The notes: a model not told the origin generated them from the letters alone. DNA of 64,000 nucleotides from Sepiola atlantica (GCA_963556195.1 OY744517.1:145186382-145250381), one strand, 5' to 3'; shown: positions 40,847-52,781, counted from the first letter of the stretch. Program-made: numbers and translations.

Positions 40847-41553
40847 ATCTCTAGTATAACCTGGCGTCGTCAGCAGGGAGAATTTTTTTTCTTTTTCAGC
40901 TGATTTCCCGTGACTGGTTTTAACTGAGTTTGTTATACATTGACACTGGTGGTATTTCTAATTACATTGTAAAATTATAGCGTGACTGGTGGAAGTGCTG
41001 TAATTTTACTCGCCAAATAGACAATGTATGTTTATCTAATATATAAAGTAAAGTCAATGTCTTTATCATCGAAAGCTTCCGTCTTACAAAATCGAAGAAG
41101 AGAAAGAAAGAGACTCAGCTAACAAACACTTAAAATGTGACATGCATACCTTGATAATTCAATATTTAATAAACTTTAACTAATTAAAAAAAAAAAATTA
41201 CTTGAATAATTAAACAAAATTCTATATTTTACTTTTTATTCTGTAGTTTTTCATTTACGCTTGACATAATTTGTAGTAAGAAAGACTAAGGCTACAATCA
41301 GGTTTAAAGAGTTTGATTAAAAAAGTTGCTTTGAAAAATCAAATTCATTAATTTTATGTAATTAATGCACATAAAAAAATACTTTTAGAAATAATCTATC
41401 AAACTTAGTAATTATTTTCTATAAATGAAAAAAATTTTTCATTTGTTAAATTACAAAATCGACTGAATGTAAAGAATGTGGAGTGGCATTCTTTCTGTAC
41501 AAACACAAACTTAAAAAATCTTTATCAGCATAAACATTGCATGTATATTAATA
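40847..41553. other. A+T-rich intron sequence, nothing recognised
   Basis: No motif or repeat partner noticed. Confidence 0.4.
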
Positions 41554-41590
41554 CTGGCTGTAGCTACTCGCTGTTACCCGGGATTGTCAT
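41554..41590 (-). mobile_element. Decayed Helitron-type 3' terminus (minus)
   Basis: The minus strand has ATCCCGGGTAACAGCGAGTAG and then a CCAG in place of CTAG before T. The hairpin and spacing resemble the family, but the terminal tetranucleotide is mutated. Confidence 0.4.
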
Positions 41591-41936
41591 GCTTGTGTAA
41601 AATTGTGTTGGTTGCACATTTTTTAGTTATACAGGAATAAAAATGAAATTTTAGATTTTAATGTTTGGTGTAAGGGCATAATGATCGAGATTTGCCACTT
41701 CCGCCTCAGAATGTGTTCAGCAGTCGGCAGTGAAGAAGGGAATTCACTTGTAACATGTCAATCTATCACGTTACATAAAACTGAAAATCTGCATTTACTT
41801 GGTTATTTCAGCCGGTGGATTCATCTCGCATTATGTGAAGTAGTTTTCTGCCACACAACTGATCACAAACGAAGACTCAAACAAGAAAGATTTTGTTAAC
41901 TTTTATTGCGAATGTATGTCGATATTTTTACGTAGA
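41591..41936. other. Possible Helitron body
   Basis: Non-coding. The 72-residue frame at 41681-41899 has no recognised domain. Confidence 0.35.
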
Positions 41937-42520
41937 TGGAGCTCGTCAGCCTTGGAACGCAGTTCATCTAGGAGAAGGTAAAACCCTGATTCCAAACCTC
42001 CGGTGTCTTGCAGAATACCCACCTATGGGGTAAGGCTTCAGGAGAAAACCTCAAGGAAAATTCCAGAGTGGAGTCCCTGAAGTAGTTTGGCATTGCTTAC
42101 AACTCCGTTCTACCAGCTCCTGCAACGGCGTTCGTGCCAAACTGTAACAGCCTTGCTGTTCCTTTGGATCTATCAGCGACTTGAAGAGGAGGGGGGGGGA
42201 TACTACGTGGGCAACAGCCTGTACTCGATATCACACCGCTCCTGGTTAGCATCCAACAACATTCAATCAACAACCCTACAGCCTACAACCTGGAGAGTAC
42301 ACTTCAGCTTCTCTAGTGACCTTTGCGACAGAGACTGACACTTCCACATTGGTCTCTTTAGACAGACAGGACAAATAGGCTAAGGATGCATCACTTATGG
42401 TCGACCCTGACTGACGGAGGCTTACTATGTTGACATTACCTTACTCTCACTCTCGTTTCTTTACGTACAATGAGCTTGCCTGAGCCCCATTGGATGAGTA
42501 AAGCGCAAGACTTCTCCCCC
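41937..42520 (+). repeat. G+C-richer interspersed segment
   Basis: About 580 bp with clearly higher G+C than its surroundings. It starts GAGCTCGTCAGCCTTGGAAC and CATCTAGGAGAAGG, the latter shared with the SINE at 24775. It includes CCACCTATGGGGTAAGGCTT and CTTTGGATCTATCAGCGACT. I recall this type of sequence as recurrent in octopod genomes, but that is from memory. No intact frame; it ends before a poly(C) run. Confidence 0.5.
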
Positions 42521-42530
42521 CCCCCCCCCC
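42518..42530. repeat. Poly(C) run
   Basis: About 13 C in a row, next to a TGATGATGATCATGATC stretch. Confidence 0.9.
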
Positions 42531-42537
42531 TCTATCA

Positions 42538-43230
42538 TGATGATGATCATGATCATCATGATCATATTTGGTTTAACATCCATTTTACATGCTGGTATGT
42601 GTTTAACGGCTTTTAGAAATTGACTTCCAAACTAACCTATCTCTGGTCATGTCTTTATTTCTCCCATCATCATATTCGGTTTAATGTCTGTTTTACATGC
42701 TGGCATGTATTGGACAGCTGTTTGGAATTGACTTCATAACTAACCTATCTCTGGCCAGGTCTTTATTTATCTCTTTCCTTCAATTCGGTCATTATTACTT
42801 CCTCCTATATTTCCCTTAGCCCACCTGCTACCTCAACTGTTCTACAAGAACTCTCATCCATTCTTTCAATGTGACCATACCAATGAAATCTCCTGTTCTG
42901 CATACATCTCCCTATGCTGTGCAGATTTAATCTTGCTAAGAACTAAGCCTGTGTTTAAGACTCGCATTACACATTCATCATATCATTCTCATATCATTTC
43001 TTTCCATGAGATGCATGTCCTCAACCTTCACTGGTCAGCTTACACTTCCATACATCATCACACTTTGTACACATGCCTGATAGACTCTTCCCTCTGCTGG
43101 TTAGTAATGACAGAAGTTCCCTGAACTTACTCCATCTACTCCTAACTCTTGAATCACACTAGCATCAGCTCCTCCCTGTGCTCCAATGGTATCACCAAGG
43201 TAGAAACCCTATAATTTTGAAAGTCTCCAT
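42538..43230 (-). mobile_element. LINE family A 3' end, copy 2, with doubled tail
   Basis: The tail unit occurs twice: 42538-42662, and again from 42663 with ATATTCGGTTTAATGTCTG. Further right it is co-linear, in reverse, with 44258 and 52165. Blocks include CTCATCCATTCTTTCAATGT, CTCCTGTTCTGCA, GCATGTCCTCAACC and TACCAAC-type C-terminal codons. The doubled tail could be one element inserted into the tail of another. Confidence 0.75.
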
Positions 43231-43794
43231 TAAATCTACCATTATTCGTCTTTCTATTAAAATAGTTAAACCTAAAGAATCTGACATAATTTTACACTTG
43301 AAATTTTTTTAATAATGACATTAGATGACTGAACATGTACTGTAGTTGATAAAAGGAAGAATCGGGAAACTGATGTTAGGGAGGCTGCCCTATACAAATT
43401 ACCTACATGCAAGAATGTATTCACATGTTAGAAACAGCAAACTGAATTAAGTAAAAGGGCACCAAATTTCTAATTATTTCAATTTGTAATGGAAGCGTTA
43501 TCAATTACTTGAGTTCGTTTCACTAAGTGTTATGTAGAAAAAGAAGCATAATGAGGTTAGCATGTTGGCATTTCATTTCCGCGAGTAACTAAAAAAGGAT
43601 TTGCTGCTGCCAACCATTTTGGTTTGTTTTGCATTCTTCATTCGTTCAAAAGTTGTTGTTTATTTGATTCCGTTCAAGAAAGAGATGAAGGAATTCTTTG
43701 TGTGTGCCAATGTGAATTGTGTTCGCAACAGAAAGATGAGTGAAACTATTCCGTCTTATTTTGCAGCATCTGATAGTGCAAAACTAAAACATAG
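43231..43794. other. A+T-rich intron sequence, nothing recognised
   Basis: No family identified. Confidence 0.4.
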
Positions 43795-44055
43795 GGATGT
43801 AAATACATGTAAAAGTCAAGTGATCGACCCTAGTCGAGGGCGACCTGAAGGCTCCTTTTGCATTGGCGATTTTAGGAGAGAATGCCAATTCTTTCCCAGG
43901 ATTACTCCACTTACCCTTGATCGTCACCTGAGTGTTTAGCAAGTATCAATCAAGGACCAATTTTTTTGAGTCTTTGATATGACTCAACTCAGGATTGAAA
44001 CCCAACCTCTCAGCCCATTAGCAAACACTCTAACCATTATGCCAAATGTGCCGGA
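43795..44055 (-). mobile_element. tRNA-derived SINE
   Basis: On the minus strand TTTGGCATAATGGTTAGAGTG is an excellent A-box region, and GTTGGGTTTCAATCCTGAG about 35 nt later an excellent B-box. A non-tRNA body of about 190 bp follows. The + frame at 43601-43939 reads through the body and is not a gene. Confidence 0.75.
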
Positions 44056-44257
44056 AAATACAGTTAATTATCTGTTAAATGTTAGAAGGTTCACCTCCCA
44101 ACAAACTTACACTAATTATACACCAACCTTTTTCCCTCATTTGGTTTTGCAAATGGAATTGTCCCAACGCCGTAATTGTTGATTACCAACTAGACATAGA
44201 GCAAAAACAAAGAAGCTGTATCAACTAGAACATGTTAATATTGGTACAGCTACAATT

Positions 44258-44613
44258 TAGGTGATGTGAGAATGATACAATGGATGCGTAATATGAGGCT
44301 TTGATCTGATGACCTCAGAGGGAGATTACATTTGTACAGTATAGGGAGATGTGTGCAGAACAGGAGACTTTGTTGGTTTGATCACATTGAAACATTGGAT
44401 GAGAGTGTTTGGGTTAGTAGATGTAATACAGTTGAAGTAGCAAGATCAGTTGGCACGGGAAGGCCAAAGGAAACATAAGTGGAAGTGATACGAATGAATT
44501 TGAGAGAAAGAGGGATAAATAAAGACCTGGCAGAGATAGGTTAGTTTGGAAGTCGACTTCTAAAAACTGTTCAACACATACAACCATGTAAAACAGACGT
44601 TAAACTAAATATG
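44258..44613 (+). mobile_element. LINE family A 3' end, copy 3
   Basis: Co-linear with 29097 and 52165: GTGATGTGAGAATGATAC, AGGGAGATGTGTGCAGAACA, GATGAGAGTGTTTGG, AAGAGGGATAAATAAAGACC, AAACAGACGTTAAAC and an ATGATGATG tail. The coding frame is broken. Confidence 0.8.
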
Positions 44614-46070
44614 ATGATGATAAAACTCGCGAATGGACACTTACTCTGCAAAAACCTCAATACTAAGTGTGAAAGTTTTTTTGTTTTTTTTCTCTTTAAA
44701 AAATGTCACTGTTTCTATTAAAACAAAATTGCTGCAAACATCAAGAATAATTGTGGCATCTTTTCAAGGACTCGTAGTTCCACTGGTAATTTATTTTCTC
44801 AAGTTTTTGCTCAAGTTGGTCGAAATTATAGAAACTGCGTGATGGACCCAACTAAAAGAGTTAATGTTGTATAATTGTAGTTAACCACAATTTTTTAAAT
44901 TTGTATAACTGTTAAAATCTCACTGTTGAAGGTGAGTGTGTGACATTTAGCATTAACTTTAGCGAAAACCTAGAGGGACTCAACAATATTAATCAGTAAT
45001 GAAAGTGTTCTGGGAAACTCCAGAGTTCCGAGATTTCAGATTTTAGCATATGGAATATATAATCAAAGGCTTCAAATTGAAAGAGAAAAGAAGCTGAAGA
45101 AAGCAGAATCCTTGAAGATCAAAGAAACCTCCACAAAGTCAACTAAAATAACAATTAACCAACTGGCACCAAAGATGAAAAAGAAAATGAGGAAGCATCA
45201 AAAACGAAAACTGTCAGAAGTATACTAGCTGAACAAGTGTAAGAAAAAGTCAAAGGTGTGTAATGTGAACTAAAGTTACGTCTTTTCCAAAAATGTAATT
45301 TAATAAACAAATGTTTTTTAATATTTTATTTTGAATCTTTTTGAAGTTATTTTCTAGTTTCAACATAGGTCATCATATTACAAATGATCTTCAGTTTTAG
45401 TTTTTTTATATATGTACTGATTTCACAAAAATATAGTTTTGTTATTAAAAAAATTCTTTCTCCAATTGAAATTTATGTAAAATTCGAAGCTCAGAAACCA
45501 GTGGAGGGAGTAAATTCAGGGAACTTCAGCAGAGCATTACTACTGTCAACCAAAGAAAGAGTCTGTCAAGCACGTGTGTGCAATGTGATGATGTAGCAGA
45601 CAATATATGTGAAATCATACCAATTACTCTTGAAAAACGTTTCAAATTTATTTTCCAGTTGACACTCAGGGTGATATTTTCCTACCAGAGTACTTACCAT
45701 ATAATAAAACATAAAAATGATGCTAAAACGGAAAATCTTTGATCTGTATTTTTAATGTCAAGGAAAAGCTTTTTCATTGTCTACCTCTTAAAGTTGACCA
45801 AACTTGAACACTGGACATTAAAACACGGTGCATTATTTTAGTCGTTCTGATGTATAAAATGAATTGCTCACTGCTTCCGATCGTGACGGTCATCTTCGTC
45901 AGGTGAACCACCGTCACCTTTTGTGCTGTCTCAGCAGTGAAAATTAGATGGTAGTTTTCCCAAACGAATGAGGCTGATCAAAATAATTTTTCTCTGCTCG
46001 ACAAATAATTGTGCAACTCCACCATGAAACCTTTTTTGACCTGCTCAGTTCTCTTGTTGGCATTGCTTCG
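44614..46070. other. A+T-rich sequence with one LINE scrap
   Basis: A frame reading KLKKAESLKIKETSTKST lies near 45090, but without conserved features. Otherwise nothing beyond the fragment at 45503. Confidence 0.4.
45503..45592 (+). mobile_element. LINE family A internal fragment
   Basis: GTAAATTCAGGGAACTTC, CTACTGTCAACCAA and GTCAAGCACGTGTGTGCAAT match the start of the copy at 52165. Confidence 0.6.
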
Positions 46071-46228
46071 CCCAATTCTTTCTAGAGTCAGGTACTTAAA
46101 GGAGGGACCATGTCAAGGTTGCCAACATCCATAGTGAAAGTGATGCTATGGAACCAACTGGATTTGAACTTGACACGCCCAGGTTGTGAGTCCACATCGA
46201 TGTCCACTTCACCACTACCACCTTCCAT
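46071..46228 (-). mobile_element. tRNA-derived SINE-like copy 2
   Basis: Partner of 1645-1800. On the minus strand GGAAGGTGGTAGTGGTGAAG (A-box region) and GTCAAGTTCAAATCCAGTTG (B-box region) are clearer here. Confidence 0.6.
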
Positions 46229-48234
46229 AAAATAGACTGCTACTCACATACATTTTTTGGGGGGTAAGGAAGCAAGACACAACATTAAAAAGCAGAGATG
46301 TAAAGCCTTTTGCAAACCTCCTTAACTTCTTCAATTTTGGTCTCAAGTCTTTAGCCAAATGCAATACTTTACATTGCATCATAACATTTCTTCTTGGAAA
46401 AATCTCTCCGTCAACACACACGTTTCTTTTTATACAACCAAATGTCTCCATATTAATGGTATTTTTTTTTACTCTAGCTCTCGTTTTTGATCTGATGTGT
46501 TTTATTTCCTACTTTGAAAACAACAAATTGCTGAAGTTCCGTTTTCCCACGAAGAAATTAACCCATTCCATAGCTTCATCTGTGTCATCTGATTACATTT
46601 CTATTACATTAGCTAATTGCCAAAAGAAAATTCCAAAACAAATTAAAAAGGTTTTATGACATACATAATATATACATGTATATCTTCTTTTATATCGTCT
46701 TGAATCTTTAATTTTTTCCCCCCCGCCTACTGAAAGAAATTAATCCAAATAAAATGTATATTGTCTGCTACTATGAACATGTTCTGTGTGCATTCACTGC
46801 ACAGGCCATGATCGTTCGCTTGTTGTGCTCGTCCAGAGTCGTTGTTCGATTCAGACACCGATTGCAGTGTCGTCAGCCGTATGATCTCTGTCAGTGCGAC
46901 AATAGAATTCTCTCTCCAAATAAAATCACAATTCCAGTTAAAAATAAGTAACAAAGTTTTATTCGTTTTTGAATTACACTGATGTTTGTTTTCTTCTACT
47001 GAACAACAGACTTGCAAATGAGAAATCTTAGCCGAACCAAATCAAAACAAAAGTCCAATGAACACGATCCATTAGCTAAGAGCCCCAAGTGCCTGTCTCT
47101 CTCCAAGAGGCACACAAACCCAACTGTCAAACCCCAGAAAACCAAACTCTGACTAACCTCCTCTGCCCATCTGCTGGAATATATATAAACATTCCTGAGA
47201 CCACACCAGAAGGATCACTTGAGAGAATAGCTAGCCAGCATCAATTTGAAACGGCAGATCTGCTATCAATCTATGAATATAAAAAACCCAATGCTTATGG
47301 CGTCCTAACTATAATTTTTGGCTAAAGCTCAAGTGGGTCATAATCACAACAGGGAACCTCCGTTTAAAGAGATACTTATTTTTCTCAAGGAGAAATCAAA
47401 TTCTGGGTGACCAGATCTCAAATCGGAGATATTTTCCAATTTCTTGCGTGGCCTCTTTTCTCTTAGCTAAATATTTCTCATCTGCAGCAAGTGCGCTATT
47501 TGCATGCATCGCAAACATGCAACCCACTAAACATGCAATCGCCTAGTGCATATTTACACTACATTTGACCTCAATCAAGGAAAGCTTAAATGTTTGCATT
47601 CCATAGCTTCATCTCAAATGTATTTAGTAAAGGTGCAACATTGATTTTCCAGCACCTTTGGTTCCAGAGTCTTGCCGGATCAACTGTTTTGCAGGAGCAT
47701 CTGATTTCACCTTAATAATAATTCAGCAACACACCTCTTACCAACTATGTTTATTAACGACCAGGGATTGGTAGAAACAACTTTTTCTTTGAAAATAGAT
47801 GGATGTTTATGTTTAACATCGTGGCTGCCACTTGAATTTATCTGTGAAGCCATAATCTCAAAATAAATGGAGACTACCACCGGCAGGTGCAGTGCAAACA
47901 AACAAATTGATGGTACATTACACACACAGCTATCTGTTTTCCATCTATATTCCCCATATATATTTTGTACAGTGTGTTCTGTCGTTGCTAGTAATGTTCA
48001 GGGAAGATAACTTAGATATGGTCTAAGGGAGATTACTCTTGAGATAAGTTTTTCATTATGAAGCATTCAATTTTCTTCCTTGATAAATATCAAACTTGTA
48101 AATATATTTTGTTATTGCCAAAATTATCTGAGATTAACATGTTACACACATGCTAACAGATTATGAGCAAAGGCAGCAAGACAATTTAACAAGATGGACA
48201 GTTAAATGATACCACAACTCAAAACAGACAACCC
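46229..48234. other. A+T-rich intron sequence, no gene recognised
   Basis: Includes a minus-strand frame at 46727-47017 (96 codons) with no recognised domain but rather balanced composition; an unknown repeat is possible. Other frames are short. Confidence 0.4.
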
Positions 48235-48360
48235 AGAAAGCAGCAATTCTTCACCCTTTGTCAGAAACATCACTCATAGAATGTGAGGACTAAAGGACAA
48301 AATAGGTGAAGAGCGAGAGTTACAAGGCTGACGAAAGTAAACTACTTTCTATTCTCCAAA
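48235..48360 (+). mobile_element. LINE 5' endonuclease-start fragment, copy 2
   Basis: Partner of 4020-4200. Frame pieces read NVRT and DKIGEERELQG. Broken and isolated. Confidence 0.45.
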
Positions 48361-48382
48361 ACATTTTTCATTTTGTGGAATT

Positions 48383-48401
48383 CCCCCCCCCCCCCCCCCC
48401 C
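48383..48401. repeat. Poly(C) run, 19 nt
   Basis: Nineteen C in a row, as at 13886. Confidence 0.95.
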
Positions 48402-50029
48402 TTCAAGGATTGGAATTTTCTAACATTTTGGGGTTCTGTACAATTTTATATTATTTGCATGTAGTTTGAATTTCATTAAAAACTAGAATAGTGTGTGAAT
48501 TGTGTACCCCCAGGTCTCCAATAAAGAGTTGGGTTTAAGATTCTATGAAGGAGGCAGAGTTTGACACAACGCACCTGAAAAATGTTGGAAGGTAAGATGG
48601 GCGAAACGTTGTTATGAGAAAACCAGTCCAAAAATTGTGCATAACAATGAAAATTCCACATCTCCAAACTACAAATATCCTCAGAGATATTTATTTGTTT
48701 ATTGATTTATTAGGATTTTTCTTCAGACGAGATGAGAATAGAAAAATGATTTTGGTATCAATCATGCTTGCTGTATTTGTGAAAAAGTCGTATTGAAATA
48801 ACTTGATTAGAGCTTTTGACTTTAAGGACAATTTATTTATTTTTGGTCTTGATAAGCGCATCTTTCATTTGGTTGTCTTTCTGAAACGCCATTTTTGATC
48901 TTGTGAATGGAAATAACAAGCAACATACAAAGAAAGAAAAAGAATGCGTAGACGATGCCAATTATAGTTTGTATTGTCAGAGTAGAATCTTATTTTTAGA
49001 TTCGGCCAGCTCCTTTCTAAAACTGGATATGTCGGTCAGATCCACTTAGATTTGACCTTAACTTTGACCTTGAAAGTCCAGTTATGCTGCTGCTGTTTTT
49101 GTTGTCATGAACCGTCCTCATAAGCAATCAGATTTTATTCATTCAATTCATAATTTTCAATCATCTCATCATATTCTCCATCATTCAACTGACAATAAAT
49201 ACTCCTTGGCTTTTGTGGCTAGGAGCAAAGTATAGTATCTGTTCTGGTACTACACTCCATCTTTTCTGTCCTCCGTGAGCGAAAGAAAAATCCTTTTAGA
49301 ATGAGGCAATTTAAATTTTTATCCCATCCAAAGTGCTTCTTTTTGGTGAGCTGGATATCCCTCACAAAAAGAAAACAACTTTGTGTTGAACGTTGCCCTC
49401 ATGGGGAGACTAGTAAATAAGGACAATCTATCCATCTTATCCTCTAGTGGCTTTTAGCCTTGATAAGTCTAAATTAGTATTATAATTTTTTTTTTTTAAT
49501 CAAACTTCTTTACAGAGCCATCAAAGATCATGCCTCAGGATTGTTTGGTTTACATGGATTCCTCTTCGTTGTGTAGCTATTCATGAAATCTGCGAGAGTG
49601 CAAGTTTTTACTGCAAACACTCAGAGCAGCAAGGCTTAGCGGAAGGTTTGGCCAAGAACACAAAGAAATGACAGTTGTCCAATGCGCAGTAGTAATATTG
49701 TTATCTTCACTCCACAGATTTGTGGTTCCACGTCTGAAACGTCCTTGCTTTCCACACGCAGAGCTAGATACGACTAGAGGACGACATATCTTGATGTTGA
49801 CGCCTCCTGAATTTTCACCAGAGCCCTGTTAGCTGGATAGCTCTGACACTACCATATTGCCATTACTCCTAGGACGATGAGGAAGGGTTTAGGGGGCTGC
49901 TGCTTTGTTTTTGTTTTCTTGAAGTTACAAATGAGTACAATTGAATTTAGAAAAGATTGCGTTGTTTTGTTTTTTAGTTTTGGATGAAGATTTTTGTTTT
50001 CATCAATGTTATATTTAAATATTTCAAAA
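48402..50029. other. A+T-rich intron sequence, nothing firm
   Basis: AACGTTGCCCTCATGGGGAG near 49388 resembles CTTTGCCCTCATGAGGAGGG near 9863, a possible repeat scrap. No gene recognised. Confidence 0.4.
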
Positions 50030-50200
50030 ATCATCATTATCATTACCATCATATTTGCTTTAACGTCTGTTTTACATGCTGGCACGTGTTGGACAGTTTT
50101 TGTGCACACATCTCCCGATACTGTCCAGATTTAATCTTCTGAGGTCATCAGATCTAAGCCTGTCTTTGACACTTACATTACACATCATATCATTTCTCAT
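50030..50200 (-). mobile_element. LINE family A 3' end, copy 4 (internally deleted)
   Basis: CATCAT tail, GCTTTAACGTCTGTTTTACA, GCTGGCACGTGTTGGACAGT, then a jump to CACATCTCCCGATACTGTCC and TCTTCTGAGGTCATCAGATC. Compared with 42538, about 240 bp of the element are missing. Confidence 0.75.
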
Positions 50201-50228
50201 ATATTTAAATTTTTTATCACCATATGAA

Positions 50229-50507
50229 AAATCATCATCATCATCATCATAATAATAATAATATTTGGATTAACATCCGTTTTACATGCTACCATGTATT
50301 GAACAGTTTTTAAAAATTGACTTCCAAACAAATCTATCTCTGGCCAGGACTTTATTTATCCCTCTTTCTTTCAAGTCTATCTTGTCACTTCCTCCCATGT
50401 TTTCCTTTGCTCCCCTGCTACTTCAACTGTTTTACATTTAATAAGCCAAGCACTCTCATCCATTCTTTCAATGACCAAACCAACAGAGTCTCCTGTTTTA
50501 CACACCT
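50229..50507 (-). mobile_element. LINE family A 3' end, copy 5
   Basis: Begins ATCATCATC with an ATAATAATA run, then GGATTAACATCCGTTTTACA and co-linear sequence through CTCATCCATTCTTTCAATGA. It sits 29 bp from copy 4 in the same orientation. Confidence 0.75.
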
Positions 50508-51390
50508 AAAATAATTTAAAATAATTGGATGATTGAAATAAAATATTTTATTATTCTTGAAAACTTTTAAAAACATTTTTGTTTTTCTGTAGGACAGACA
50601 GACACTATCTACTTTGTTGTCGCTTTAATGAATGAAATTAATTTTTATAATGAAAATAAATTACTACGGTCGAGCAATTCTTTGTCTTTTGACCAGAAAA
50701 AATTTCTGTCAATGCCTCATGACAGTAACTTATTCGGATTGAGAATTCTTTGTCATTTGACTGTAACAAAATGTCTCTAACCGTGTCTTGTAGTAAATAG
50801 TTGACGCCTTGTTGACCAATTTCATCTTCATAGTAATTGTAGTGACGGCGTCGAGATCGCTTTCTTTTTCTTCGGTCTTTGTAGCTGCCGTTATGCTTGT
50901 TGATTTTCAAAATCAAATTAAAAACTTATTAGCAACGAAAGCAGAAAAATGTGTAATGGCACGTAAAAAAAAAAGATGGATTTGTAGAAAAATTATGTAC
51001 AAGAATCTAGTATATAAATCATCAAAAAAGTTCTCCAAGGCTGTCTTGTATTTGCGGCAGGCTGTTGAACTACATCCTGGGGAAGTCTGTTCCATGCACC
51101 AATGATGCAGACAGAGTAAGCAGCCTTTTACCTGTTGAGCCGAAACGTTCGACAGTACATCTTGTGCGTATGACCATGGAGACCTCGGTATAGCGCTGAG
51201 ATAAGTCGTCTTTTTTAATAGCAGCAGTTGTGAAATTCATTAATAAACACACAATCATTTGGGGTTTTTTCCTTTTGCTTTTATAGTGTACAGTATACAT
51301 TGGTGTTACATAACACCCCATAAGTCTTCTGCAACCATCGCCCATGGAAAGAGACCAGACGTCCCGAACACATCCACTCTCCTTTGCAGT
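50508..51390 (-). other. Unassigned; minus frame possibly of repeat origin
   Basis: The minus-strand frame at 51070-51345 contains TAAIKKDDLSQRYTEVSMVI and TRCTVERFGSTGKRLLTLSA. It is ordinary in composition and not recognised by me as a domain. It may be a LINE or other repeat fragment. Neighbouring frames are short. Confidence 0.3.
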
Positions 51391-51520
51391 TTAAAAACGA
51401 GAAAAATTTTACCAGCTTATCTACTATGTGTCACTTGGGACTTCCTGTAGATGACTTCATTTCCGCAACACGTCGGCTTAAATTCTAATCGTATATTTTT
51501 TTGTGGAAATTTCTACTTTC
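51391..51520 (+). repeat. Repeat shared with the Helitron-like body at 16565
   Basis: AGCTTATCTACTATGTGTCA, CTTCCTGTAGATGACTTCAT and AAATTCTAATC parallel AGCTTATCCGCTACGTGTCA, CTTCCTGTATGTGACGTCAT and ATTTCTAATC at 16585-16660. Confidence 0.5.
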
Positions 51521-51774
51521 TATGTAATTTACCTTCACACCCATATCCAAATATTGTTAAATTACTTTGGACGTAATTAAATATTTTTATTATATTTTTT
51601 AAAATCACAGATTTTTCATTGCATCTTAATGTTACGACTTGCTTTTGTAGGATTCTTTTATTCACAAACTCAATACTTTGACGTGCAAGTTTTTATTTAG
51701 CATTTATTCTGAAAGATTGCAATCAAGCATTTTTTTTTTTGTGAGGAGAATAAAACATTAAATCTGCCTGTTTA

Positions 51775-51960
51775 GCATAATGGATGCCATCACGGACTAT
51801 GGGAGGATTAAAATCTTATCGAATTAAAAAGAAAAGACGTTTCCTGATTAGCGTAATGGATGCCATCACAGACTATGAGAGGATTCAAATCGTATTAGAT
51901 TAAGTGCCTTCATGTACTAATACCTTCCAGACATCCCCCCAGCTATAAGTAAAATAGCAA
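51775..51960 (+). mobile_element. tRNA-derived SINE with doubled head
   Basis: CTGTTTAGCATAATGGATGC to GAGGATTAAAATC (51777-51833) is repeated as CTGATTAGCGTAATGGATGC to GAGGATTCAAATC (51846-51890). Each is an A-box/B-box pair. The following body (CCCAGCTATAAGTAAAATAG) matches the SINE at 24775. A tail block at 52000-52045 recurs at 38410. Confidence 0.65.
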
Positions 51961-52164
51961 TTTGTATTCAATGAATAGTTTACAGTAGATGTTCCTATTC
52001 AGCATTAAATAACAAAAAGGGTTGATATGCCATAAAATAGGAAAAAAAAAAGATAGGAAAACAGTAAATTTATTAAAAGAATAAAAAACAAAAATAAAAG
52101 ATGGAGACTTGTGTATTCATAAAATTTGTCACTCAAGCCACAAGATTAAAAAATGATTTCATGA

Positions 52165-52667
52165 GTGGATGAAATAAGTTCAAAGAAATTCTGCCATTAC
52201 TAACCAACAGAGCATTCCTACTGTCAACCAAGGGAAGTCTATCAAGCATGTGTGTGCAGTGTGATGTATGAAAGTGAAAACTGGCCAGTGAGGGTTGAGG
52301 ACATGCATTGCATGGAGAGAAATGATATGATGGATGTGTAATGTGAGTCTTAAAGACAAGCTTAGATCTGATGACTTCAGAAGAAGATTGAATCTGGACA
52401 ATATAGGGAGATGTGTGCAGAACAGGAGACTTCATGGACATGTTGAAAGAATAGATGAGTTCTTGGGTTATTAGATGTAGAACAGTTAAGGTGACAGGTG
52501 AAGGTCAAGGAAAACCTGGGGGAAAATAAGAATGGATTTGAGAGAAAGAGGGACAAATAAAGATCTGGCCAGAAATAGGTTAGTTTGGAAGTCCATTTCT
52601 AAAAGCCGTACAACACATGGCAGTATGTAAAACGAACTTTAAACCGAATATGATGATGATTATGATT
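52165..52667 (+). mobile_element. LINE family A 3' end, copy 6 (longest)
   Basis: From TTCAAAGAAATTCTGCC through GTGAAAACTGGCCAGTGAGG, AGGGAGATGTGTGCAGAACA, AAAGAGGGACAAATAAAG and ACTTTAAACCGAATATGATG. The LINE C-terminal frame is broken by small deletions, for example around 52435 where the WYGH codons are lost. Minus-strand frames here are shadows. Confidence 0.8.
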
Positions 52668-52753
52668 AAAATGTATAAAAATAAAAAGAATAAAAAAGGT
52701 AATGTTGTGTTATAGAGTAGGAGAGCTGAAGTATATAGTGTTCCTTATACAAT

Positions 52754-52781
52754 CCCGGACAACGTTAGGTCTTCCTGCTAG
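52754..52781 (+). mobile_element. Helitron-type 3' terminus (plus)
   Basis: CCCGGACAACGTTAGG is a partly paired hairpin around AAC. The spacer TCTTCCTG is followed by CTAG (52778-52781) and T. The spacer TCTTCCTG is identical to that of the terminus at 62546. Confidence 0.6.

Noticed and set aside
38956..40859. Open frames of 630 and 610 codons on both strands
   Set aside because: They lie wholly in the polypyrimidine satellite. The two-base composition removes stop codons in several frames. RE/EK and LS/SP repeats follow from the DNA repeat, not selection.
43601..43939. 112-codon frame as a possible gene
   Set aside because: Its second half lies in a SINE body with clear A and B boxes on the other strand; no domain is recognisable.
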